7,494 nt of DNA from Chloroflexota bacterium (GTDB lineage: Bacteria; Chloroflexota; Ktedonobacteria; Ktedonobacterales; Ktedonobacteraceae): assembly GCA_005881295.1 (NCBI GenBank), contig VBHS01000119.1, positions 1 to 7,494 on the forward strand, given 5' to 3'. The translations under genes and the position numbers were made by a program. The notes beneath the pieces are model-generated. The model was not told where the DNA came from and did no database searches. It saw nothing but the letters and a program-made list of their open reading frames with translations. This document shows, piece after piece, positions 1 to 5,735 of the stretch. Position 1 is the stretch's first letter. Each line of letters starts with the position of its first letter.

Positions 1-1125
1 AAGGCGCTCGAACACAGTTTTCAATGCACCTTGCCCGATATGCTGCGCGCCCATTTTCCTGACAAGGAACTGGTAACGCGCGCGCAGCAGCGGGCCGACC
101 ACGCCATATACCAGGCACATTTTCGCTCCGCCCTGTCATCTATCACGGCAGAACTCCCTCTGGAATCGCGCGGACGATACTGGATGGAACAGGGCACGCA
201 TGGGCAGGAGTGGCTTTTTTCTCGCTACAAGAATGCAAAGGCGGTGGAACAGGAGCGACAACTGCAACTGGTGCGTTACATTGCTCACCTTCTCAACCAA
301 TTGCCACAACCTGACGCTCCTCAGCGGCTCGCGCTGTTTGCGCAACGTACCAGTGGAGATCCCCACACCCTTGACCTTGATAGGCCCGCCGGCCGCCTCT
401 TGCTGCTGGCTCTCAATGACCTGGTGCAGGGTGCTTCGGATACGGCCGTGGCTCACTTCGATCGTGAGCAAGCACTGCGCCTTTACGGTGATGCAGGATT
501 ACTAATAGATACTATCTCGTCCAGCGTGGCTGTCTTCAACCTGGCAAGCGCTGACTATCACAATGGTGATCCTGACCAATTGCCAGTTGTGGCAGGGAGA
601 CGGGTTCTGCTTCTCCCTTTAAGTCAATTGCTCGAATGGGGGGATGTCTTGCCAGCACGCACAGATATTTTTGTCTTCGAGAATCCCCAGGTTTTTGAAG
701 AGGTTATCGCGACCTTAGGGTCGAAGCGAAATGTACCTTCGTGTGTCTGTACGGCAGGATGGCCAAGTAGGGCTGCACTGATGCTACTCGACAAGTTGGT
801 GGCGGCGTCACCTGATAATGCACTCTACTATAGCGGCGATTTTGATTTGAAGGGGCTACAGATCGCGGCATATCTGATGGCGCGCTATCCAGGCCGTTGT
901 CACCCCTGGCGCTTTGACCCGGATTCATATACACTTGCTCTCCAGTCCGAGCCGGAGATTGAAGCTGTCGCCGCGCACCCGCAGCAGAGCGAGTTGGACT
1001 TGCTCGGTACGCTCCCAGATAGCTTTGCTCCATTGATTAAGAAGATGCAGGAGAGAAAGGCGTGGGCCTATCAAGAGGGGATTGCACGTTTGCTGGCCGA
1101 GGATATTCTGGGATGTGGCGCTTGA
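1..1125 (+). CDS. jetD: TIGR02679 / DUF2399 family protein, Wadjet JetD-like Toprim nuclease subunit (5'-truncated by the window)
   Basis: The reading frame is open from base 1 and ends at TGA 1123-1125. The TTG at 31 has no Shine-Dalgarno, and the codons before it (KALEHSFQCT) continue the family pattern, so the true start lies upstream. I estimate 60-100 residues are missing. Numbering from that TTG, residues 1 to about 150 look like DUF3323, including the typical SGDPHTLDLDRPAGRLLL stretch (about 108-125). Residues from about 165 to 345 look like DUF2399, a Toprim fold related to the topoisomerase VI A subunit. The metal-binding set is visible: E217 in FENP, and D270 and D272 in SGDFDLKG; VCTAGWPS lies between. 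In this family JetD is the nuclease partner of an SMC-like JetABC complex that extrudes and cleaves small circular DNA, and is usually the last gene of its operon. That fits the position here, but the partner genes are outside the window. The Wadjet subtype (II or III) is not something I can fix from this gene. Confidence 0.85.
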   Translation, partial: KALEHSFQCTLPDMLRAHFPDKELVTRAQQRADHAIYQAHFRSALSSITAELPLESRGRYWMEQGTHGQEWLFSRYKNAKAVEQERQLQLVRYIAHLLNQLPQPDAPQRLALFAQRTSGDPHTLDLDRPAGRLLLLALNDLVQGASDTAVAHFDREQALRLYGDAGLLIDTISSSVAVFNLASADYHNGDPDQLPVVAGRRVLLLPLSQLLEWGDVLPARTDIFVFENPQVFEEVIATLGSKRNVPSCVCTAGWPSRAALMLLDKLVAASPDNALYYSGDFDLKGLQIAAYLMARYPGRCHPWRFDPDSYTLALQSEPEIEAVAAHPQQSELDLLGTLPDSFAPLIKKMQERKAWAYQEGIARLLAEDILGCGA

Positions 1126-1162
1126 TTTTAGATAGCTGATAGTATCGGGCATCATACACACA

Positions 1163-1170
1163 GAGAGGAG
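1163..1170 (+). promoter_or_regulatory. Shine-Dalgarno site of the thioesterase gene
   Basis: GAGAGGAG ends 7 nt before the ATG at 1178. This is a near-ideal site and spacing, and it decides the start of the thioesterase gene. Confidence 0.85.
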
Positions 1171-1177
1171 ATAGTTA

Positions 1178-1606
1178 ATGAGTCCTTCCGATAACAGGTC
1201 ACCATCTCGCGCGGACTTTATTCGCCAGTTTTTTCCTACCTCGCCCTACGTCGGGCACCTGGGCATGCAGTTGACGGAGATGCAGCCGGACGTGGCGGTG
1301 CTCACGCTCCCATTTGCCGAGTCGCTTGTGACCATCGGGTCCACCATCCACGGGGGAGCCATCGCTTCGCTGATCGATACTGCTGCCACGGTTGCCGCCT
1401 GGTCAGACAATACCGTGCCTGAGAACATGCGCGGCACCACCGTGGGTCTGACCGTGACTTACCTGGCGCCCGCAGAGGGTGAGGATCTCCGAGCTACCGC
1501 GCGTGTGCTACGGCGGGGTCGTAGCCTGGTCTATCTCGATGTCGAAGTCCAGAGCGTGTCGGGGACGAGCGTTGCTCGGGGCCTCGTCACGTATAAACTC
1601 GGCTAG
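1178..1606 (+). CDS. PaaI family hotdog-fold acyl-CoA thioesterase
   Basis: This 142-residue protein has the normal length for a single-domain PaaI-type thioesterase (4HBT/hotdog fold). Such enzymes hydrolyse acyl-CoA or aryl-CoA thioesters in the cytosol, usually as dimers or tetramers. The helix motif IHGGAIASLIDTAAT (57-71) carries H58-G59-G60 and D67, the position of the catalytic acid in this superfamily. The strand segments GTTVGLTVTYLAPA, DLRATARVLRRGRSLVYLDVEV and GTSVARGLVTYKLG give the expected C-terminal sheet. The Asn found six residues before the His in many PaaI proteins is Thr52 here, and the loop reads VTIGSTIHGG. I believe this variant is common in one subgroup, so activity is still likely. 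The first 20 residues are polar and variable. The gene lies 52 nt after jetD with its own strong Shine-Dalgarno, so read-through from jetD is possible, but I see no functional link. The substrate cannot be named from sequence. Confidence 0.9.
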   Translation: MSPSDNRSPSRADFIRQFFPTSPYVGHLGMQLTEMQPDVAVLTLPFAESLVTIGSTIHGGAIASLIDTAATVAAWSDNTVPENMRGTTVGLTVTYLAPAEGEDLRATARVLRRGRSLVYLDVEVQSVSGTSVARGLVTYKLG

Positions 1607-1723
1607 TTCAGCTAGTGGAACCAGACTGAGTTTTATCCAGGGCTATCAAGGAAGTTCCCACCTCTTGAGCGAGGGACAGTCTAAGAGGAATGACAAGAAA
1701 GAACAGAGATGTACCTGTTGGCG

Positions 1724-1735
1724 TATCACGTGATA
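1724..1735. repeat. Perfect 12-bp palindrome in the promoter spacer (candidate operator)
   Basis: TATCACGTGATA is its own reverse complement over all 12 bases. It lies between the candidate -35 and -10 boxes, a classic position for a dimeric repressor. No regulator gene is in the window, so the cognate protein is unknown. Confidence 0.5.
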
Positions 1736-1736
1736 T

Positions 1737-1746
1737 ACTATATAGT
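1737..1746. repeat. Second palindrome overlapping the -10 box, with a distant inverted copy
   Basis: ACTATATAGT is a perfect 10-bp palindrome lying one base after the first and covering the candidate -10 box. In addition, ATATAGTGTT (1740-1749) recurs inverted as AACACTATAT at 1885-1894, about 135 nt downstream. The pair could be two half-sites for a looping regulator, or chance in AT-rich DNA. Confidence 0.35.
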
Positions 1747-1806
1747 GTTAATGTGAGAAGGCCATCTTTCTGCTGAGCGGTTATTCCCATTATTGCATTT
1801 GAGGTA

Positions 1807-1833
1807 GCGGACGTAGTTCCGCGCACTTTTTTT
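1807..1833 (+). terminator. Weak hairpin plus T7 run: possible terminator or leader attenuator
   Basis: GCGGA (1807-1811) pairs perfectly with TCCGC (1818-1822) across a 6-nt loop. Four bases later a run of seven T (1827-1833) follows. A 5-bp stem is short for an intrinsic terminator and the T-run is slightly displaced. It lies downstream of the candidate promoter, so it could act within the exporter leader, or it could stop read-through from the thioesterase side. Confidence 0.3.
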
Positions 1834-1971
1834 GGCCTGATTATCCTATTTTCAGCGCACAAGTTTAGTGAGATGTATTCAATCAACACTATATCAGCCT
1901 GTGCCCCAATACTACGATCTACTAAAGACTTATGCAAAAAGCGACACACATGCTTTGATTGTGCTATCTAG

Positions 1972-1977
1972 AAAGGA
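1972..1977 (+). promoter_or_regulatory. Shine-Dalgarno site supporting the GTG start of ABC subunit 1
   Basis: AAAGGA ends 7 nt before the GTG at 1985. The alternative ATG at 2021 has only a distant purine run (1996-2003, 17 nt away), and the far upstream GTG at 1868 has none. This spacing is the reason for choosing 1985. Confidence 0.5.
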
Positions 1978-1984
1978 AACATGG

Positions 1985-3847
1985 GTGATTTCTCCAAAAA
2001 GGGAAACGTCTAAAGTATTGATGGCTCTCGATTCATGGAAAGCTAACTTGCTCATCTTTATACGCATTATAGGCCTGCTGCGTCCACACTGGGTGCCGAC
2101 GCTGGGCGCAGTGATTAGTATGGTGCTCTCCACGGGCTTCGCCTTAATAGTACCATGGTTACTGGCATGGGTAATCGATACAGGGCTGCGGCATGGCCAA
2201 TTCAGTAGCCTACTTCTTGCTACAGGCGCAATCCTTGTTACCAGTTCACTGCGGGGCCTTTGCGCTTATGGACAGGGCTATCTTTCGCAAGCAGTTTCGA
2301 ACCTCGTAGCGTATGATCTGCGAAACCGCCTCTACGATCACTTGCAAACGCTCAGCTTCTCGTTTCATGACGAAGCAGAGACGGGGCAGCTCATGTCGCG
2401 TTTGACAGTTGATATTGAGGCAGTGCGCAACTTCATTCCCCTGGGGCTGCTGCGCGGACTGGTAGCACTGGTAACCTTTAGCGCGGTCACAGTTATACTC
2501 TTTCGACTTGACTGGCACCTGGCCATGGTAACCTTGATCTGCCTCCCAATCCTCGTTCTGCTTTCTGTCCAGGTGGGAAGGCGACTGCGCCCAATATGGT
2601 CAGGGGTGCAGAACGAAACGGGGGCGCTGGGTACGGTGATGCAGGAGAGTCTGAGCGGTATGCGCGTTGTGAAGGCCTTTGCCCGCGAAGATTTCGAGAT
2701 AGCCAAATACGAAGCGAAGAACCGCGAGGTGAGAGAGCTCAACATGGGCGCGATGCGACTTTCAGCATGGAATCAGCCGCTGATGGTACTCGTACTCAAC
2801 GTCGTCACAGTAGTGATCGTATGGATAGGAGGCATCGCGGTAATCGGGCATCAACTCAGCCTCGGCGTACTCGTAGCCGTCACGCAATATATACTGCTGC
2901 TAGGAACTCCTGTGCGTTCCTTCGGCTACATGGTCACCTGGTTTATGCGCGGCCTCTCCGGTGGCATACGCATCTTCGGCGTGCTGGATACGCAGCCGAC
3001 CATCACCGACGCGCCCGGGGCAAAGGCGTTAAAACATGTGAAGGGCCACGTTCGCTTTGAAAACGTTTCCTTTGCCTATGGAAACGGGCGAGAAGTGCTA
3101 CAAGATATCACTATAGATGCACAACCAGGGCAAATTATTGCCATACTGGGCGCTACGGGAAGTGGGAAAAGCACGATTTTGCACCTGCTGCCTCGCTTCT
3201 ATGAAGCCACAAGCGGTCGCGTCACGATCGATGGGCAGGATATACGCAAGGTGACACAAACTTCCCTACGGCGCAACGTGGGCCTCGTATTACAGGATGT
3301 TTTCCTGTTCAATGCAACGCTGCGCGATAACATTGCATATGGCGTTGCCAGCGCAACCGACGAGCAGATCATAGCGGCGGCGAAGGTAGCACGACTCCAT
3401 GATTTCGCCATCGGATTGCCGGACGGGTATGATACCTGGGTTGGAGAACGCGGCGTGACGCTTTCAGGCGGTCAGAAACAACGAGTGGCTATAGCGCGTA
3501 CGCTGCTGCTCAATCCCCGCATACTGGTACTCGATGATTCGACTTCGAGCGTTGACATGGAAACAGAGTATCTTATTCAGCAAGCGCTGGACGCGGTAAT
3601 GCGAGGCCGCACCACGTTTGTGGTCGCTTCTCGCCTACGCACGATCAAAAACGCCGATAAGATCATGGTGTTGGAGAAAGGCAGGATTGTAGAGCGTGGA
3701 ACGCACGAAACGCTGCTCCCGCAAGGCGGCCCTTATGCTCAGCTCTACGATTTGCAGCTGCGCGAGCAGGAGGAATTTGAGGCACGTATGCTGGCCTCTT
3801 CGCCTGAACAGCAATGGAATGAAGAGAAGCGGGAGGCAGTACGATGA
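1985..3847 (+). CDS. Heterodimeric ABC exporter, subunit 1 (membrane domain + degenerate-site ATPase)
   Basis: This is a 620-residue half-transporter of the multidrug/lipid exporter type. Six hydrophobic segments lie at about 38-65, 74-94, 150-172, 178-196, 264-287 and 293-318; the nucleotide-binding domain runs from about 354 to 600. Visible motifs are A-loop Y365, Walker A GATGSGKST (K395), Q-loop Q437, signature LSGGQ (493-497), Walker B ILVLD (D517) and D-loop SSVD (521-524). The catalytic Glu after Walker B is Asp518, and the H-switch His is Ser549 in VASRLRTI. By the known heterodimer pattern (TM287/288, BmrCD, LmrCD, TmrAB) this subunit forms the non-hydrolysing site while lending its good LSGGQ to the partner's active site. 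The stop overlaps the next start by 4 nt (ATGA), so the two are translationally coupled. GTG 1985 is preferred on its Shine-Dalgarno; ATG 2021 (608 aa) is the alternative. The substrate cannot be told from sequence. Confidence 0.9.
   Translation: MISPKRETSKVLMALDSWKANLLIFIRIIGLLRPHWVPTLGAVISMVLSTGFALIVPWLLAWVIDTGLRHGQFSSLLLATGAILVTSSLRGLCAYGQGYLSQAVSNLVAYDLRNRLYDHLQTLSFSFHDEAETGQLMSRLTVDIEAVRNFIPLGLLRGLVALVTFSAVTVILFRLDWHLAMVTLICLPILVLLSVQVGRRLRPIWSGVQNETGALGTVMQESLSGMRVVKAFAREDFEIAKYEAKNREVRELNMGAMRLSAWNQPLMVLVLNVVTVVIVWIGGIAVIGHQLSLGVLVAVTQYILLLGTPVRSFGYMVTWFMRGLSGGIRIFGVLDTQPTITDAPGAKALKHVKGHVRFENVSFAYGNGREVLQDITIDAQPGQIIAILGATGSGKSTILHLLPRFYEATSGRVTIDGQDIRKVTQTSLRRNVGLVLQDVFLFNATLRDNIAYGVASATDEQIIAAAKVARLHDFAIGLPDGYDTWVGERGVTLSGGQKQRVAIARTLLLNPRILVLDDSTSSVDMETEYLIQQALDAVMRGRTTFVVASRLRTIKNADKIMVLEKGRIVERGTHETLLPQGGPYAQLYDLQLREQEEFEARMLASSPEQQWNEEKREAVR
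3831..3836 (+). promoter_or_regulatory. Shine-Dalgarno site for ABC subunit 2, inside the end of subunit 1
   Basis: GGGAGG ends 7 nt before the ATG at 3844, which overlaps the upstream stop as ATGA. A strong site combined with the overlap indicates coupled, near-equal synthesis of the two subunits. Confidence 0.8.
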
Positions 3848-5664
3848 AACAGAGCTCTTACACCATCCACGGGCGGCGCAACCGGTGGCGCGAAAATAGC
3901 CTGGAAGGCGCTGATGAGAACGTATCAAAGAAATTTGACTGGTACGTCATCAAAAAATTCGGTCCTTACGTTGGCCGCTACAAGGGCTGGACGCTGGTGA
4001 GCGTGGCTCTAATGCTACTCTATACAGTGCTCAACCTGGCGAATCCCTTCTTGATAGGTGTGGCCATTGACCAATTCATCGGCCACAATGATTTAAGAGG
4101 GCTCGCAATTACGGGTATCGTTCTGATCATAGTGAACGTCTTGATGTGGCAGGCGCAGTACTGGCAGGTCTGGTCGATGTCATGGGCCGGGCAACAAATA
4201 CTCTACAACCTCAGTTCCGACATGTTCACACACTTGCAGTCACTTTCACTCAGTTTCTACGATCGGACACAGATAGGTCGTGTGATGTCGCGCTTGCAGA
4301 GCGATATCGATGTGCTAGAGTCCATGCTGAGTTCGGGGCTGCTCTCAATGCTTGGTTCACTCGTATCCCTGGTGGGAATCATCATAGCGATGCTGGCGAT
4401 GAATGTAACACTGGCCTTGCTTTCATTCACGGTTTTGCCAATCATGTTCGTGATCGCTGCCTTCTGGCAGCGCTTTGCGCAGCGTTCCTTCAGGCGTACA
4501 CGCGCCGCCATATCGGTGGTTAACGCAACGCTGCAGGAGAACATTACCGGTATGCGCGTGATTCAAAGCCTTGCGCGAGAGGAACGCAACCGCGACGAAT
4601 TTGATGAGCTAAACGCATATAACCGCGACACCAATCTTGAGGCGAGCCGCATAGCAGCGCTCATCTTGCCACTTGTAGAGGTTGTGGCTGCTATGGCAAT
4701 TGCGATTACAGTCCTGTATGGAGGCGTGCTGGTATCACAAGGGAGCCTGAAAGTGGGTGTGCTTGTTGCATTCACCCTCTACATCAACCGTTTCTTTGAC
4801 CCTATCCGCGAAATTAGCCAGCAGTACTCGCAACTGCAAAGGGCAGGTGTAGCTGCCGAGCGCATTTTTCAAATCCTGGAGACGCCTGTCGAAATAAAGG
4901 ACAAGCCTGGCGCGGAGGAGCTGCCCCAGATACACGGCGAGGTGGAGTTCCGAGATGTCACATTCGGCTACAATCGTGACTTGCCTGTGTTGCGGGACTT
5001 CAACCTGCACATGAAGGCGGGTCAGACTGTCGCTATCGTGGGACCGACTGGTGCGGGGAAAAGCACTATTGCCGGGCTGCTTGCGCGTTTCTACGATATA
5101 CAGCAGGGTTCAGTGCTGGTAGATGGCCACGATGTGCGTGACGTCACGCAGCACTCCTTGCGCAGCCAGATCGGGGTCGTGCTACAAGAGCCGTTTTTGT
5201 TCACGGGAACAATCCGAGACAACATTCGCTATGGCCGCCTCGAAGCAGCCGATGAAGAGGTAGCAGAAGCTGCTCGCGCGGTGGGAGTACACGATTTGAT
5301 CACACAACTCCCGGAGGGATATGATACACTCATCCGGGAACGAGGTCGCAATCTCAGTGTGGGTCAACGCCAGCTCATCTCATTCGCGCGCGCGCTGCTG
5401 GCTGATCCGCGCATACTGATCCTGGATGAGGCCACGGCCAATATCGACACCTTTACAGAGTTACTGGTACAACAGGCCTTAAAACGCTTGTTACATGGGC
5501 GTACAGCGCTGGTGATCGCTCACCGCCTATCGACTATCAAGGGAGCTGATAATATCGTTGTGCTGCAGGGAGGGCGGATCGTAGAACAGGGCACACACGC
5601 GGAGCTCCTGCAAAGGAACGGCATCTATGCCTCGCTATACGCGATGGGTTTCCGTCATACATAG
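3844..5664 (+). CDS. Heterodimeric ABC exporter, subunit 2 (membrane domain + catalytic ATPase)
   Basis: This 606-residue half-transporter is the partner of the upstream gene. A polar, partly basic cytosolic N-terminus of about 47 residues precedes six hydrophobic segments near 48-76, 86-107, 165-186, 188-207, 270-294 and 300-320. The ATPase domain starts near 365, with A-loop Y376, Walker A GPTGAGKST (K406), Q-loop Q448, Walker B ILILD (D528), catalytic E529, D-loop ANID (532-535) and H-switch H560 in IAHRLSTI, so all catalytic residues are intact. The signature is LSVGQ (504-508), with Val where LSGGQ has Gly. In the head-to-tail ATPase dimer this weak signature faces subunit 1's degenerate Walker site, while the intact Walker site here faces subunit 1's LSGGQ. 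This is the usual one-good, one-poor arrangement of heterodimeric exporters. The cargo is unknown; drugs, lipids or peptides are all possible. No accessory gene follows, since the next gene is convergent. Confidence 0.92.
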   Translation: MKQSSYTIHGRRNRWRENSLEGADENVSKKFDWYVIKKFGPYVGRYKGWTLVSVALMLLYTVLNLANPFLIGVAIDQFIGHNDLRGLAITGIVLIIVNVLMWQAQYWQVWSMSWAGQQILYNLSSDMFTHLQSLSLSFYDRTQIGRVMSRLQSDIDVLESMLSSGLLSMLGSLVSLVGIIIAMLAMNVTLALLSFTVLPIMFVIAAFWQRFAQRSFRRTRAAISVVNATLQENITGMRVIQSLAREERNRDEFDELNAYNRDTNLEASRIAALILPLVEVVAAMAIAITVLYGGVLVSQGSLKVGVLVAFTLYINRFFDPIREISQQYSQLQRAGVAAERIFQILETPVEIKDKPGAEELPQIHGEVEFRDVTFGYNRDLPVLRDFNLHMKAGQTVAIVGPTGAGKSTIAGLLARFYDIQQGSVLVDGHDVRDVTQHSLRSQIGVVLQEPFLFTGTIRDNIRYGRLEAADEEVAEAARAVGVHDLITQLPEGYDTLIRERGRNLSVGQRQLISFARALLADPRILILDEATANIDTFTELLVQQALKRLLHGRTALVIAHRLSTIKGADNIVVLQGGRIVEQGTHAELLQRNGIYASLYAMGFRHT

Positions 5665-5735
5665 AACAGCATAGCTGGTAAATGTATGGAAGAGATTGAA
5701 ATAGACGTTAACCTGGTTGGAAATGAAGTATGGAG
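5665..5735. other. Short convergent intergenic gap
   Basis: The 71 nt between the exporter stop and the stop of the minus-strand TPR gene hold no T-tailed hairpin on either strand. The only symmetry is a 6-bp pair, ATAGCT at 5671-5676 and AGCTAT at 5734-5739, too short and too far apart to call. Transcription from the exporter may therefore run into the antisense of the TPR gene. Confidence 0.5.

Larger units (their letters stand above)
1718..1746 (+). promoter_or_regulatory. Candidate sigma-70-type promoter for the ABC exporter operon
   Basis: TTGGCG (1718-1723, 4 of 6 to TTGACA) and TATAGT (1741-1746, 5 of 6 to TATAAT) are separated by exactly 17 nt, in an AT-rich gap and pointing at the exporter genes. 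TATACT at 1734-1739 is an alternative -10 but has no good -35 partner. The palindrome at 1724-1735 begins directly after the -35 box, which suggests repressor control. The assignment is from consensus matching only. Confidence 0.45.
1607..1984. other. Long AT-rich intergenic region, probable regulatory leader of the ABC exporter operon
   Basis: The 378 nt between the thioesterase stop and the chosen start of ABC subunit 1 have no convincing gene. They are visibly more AT-rich than the flanks. The region holds a promoter-like element with nested palindromes (1718-1746), a distant inverted copy of part of it (1885-1894), a hairpin plus T-run (1807-1833) and the ribosome binding site at 1972-1977. 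If transcription starts near 1753, the leader is about 230 nt. I recognise no known riboswitch or T-box signature, and see no clear terminator directly behind the thioesterase gene. Confidence 0.6.

Noticed and set aside
31..33. TTG as the real start of the jetD-like gene
   Set aside because: The frame is open to base 1, the preceding residues fit the family, and there is no Shine-Dalgarno; the gene is simply cut by the window.
1603..1616. CTAG...CTAG symmetry just behind the thioesterase stop as a terminator
   Set aside because: The stem would be only 4 bp with no T-run after it.
1651..1680. CCTC/GAGG hairpin with a GTTCCC/GGGAC outer stem as a T-box or riboswitch
   Set aside because: The stems are short and broken by mismatches, the T-box core sequence is absent, and it lies upstream of the candidate promoter.
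1690..1776. Small plus-strand ORF of 28 codons (MTRKNRDVPVGV...) after an AAGAGGA sequence
   Set aside because: The purine run abuts the ATG with only one base of spacing, and the candidate promoter lies within the ORF, so it would be neither in the leader nor well translated.
1608..1949. Minus-strand open frame of 113 codons spanning the whole intergenic gap
   Set aside because: It starts at GTG with no ribosome binding site, the protein matches nothing I recognise, and the plus-strand promoter-like palindromes lie inside it. A decayed gene cannot be fully excluded.
1868..1984. In-frame N-terminal extension of ABC subunit 1 back to a GTG at 1868
   Set aside because: No Shine-Dalgarno precedes 1868, the added 39 residues do not resemble an exporter N-terminus, and the DNA has the AT-rich character of the intergenic gap. 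GTG 1985 has a well-spaced AAAGGA site.
2596..3060. Plus-strand 154-codon ORF inside ABC subunit 1, and the many similar opposite-strand ORFs inside the other genes
   Set aside because: These are Arg/Ser-rich shadow translations of the real coding frames, without ribosome binding sites or recognisable domains.
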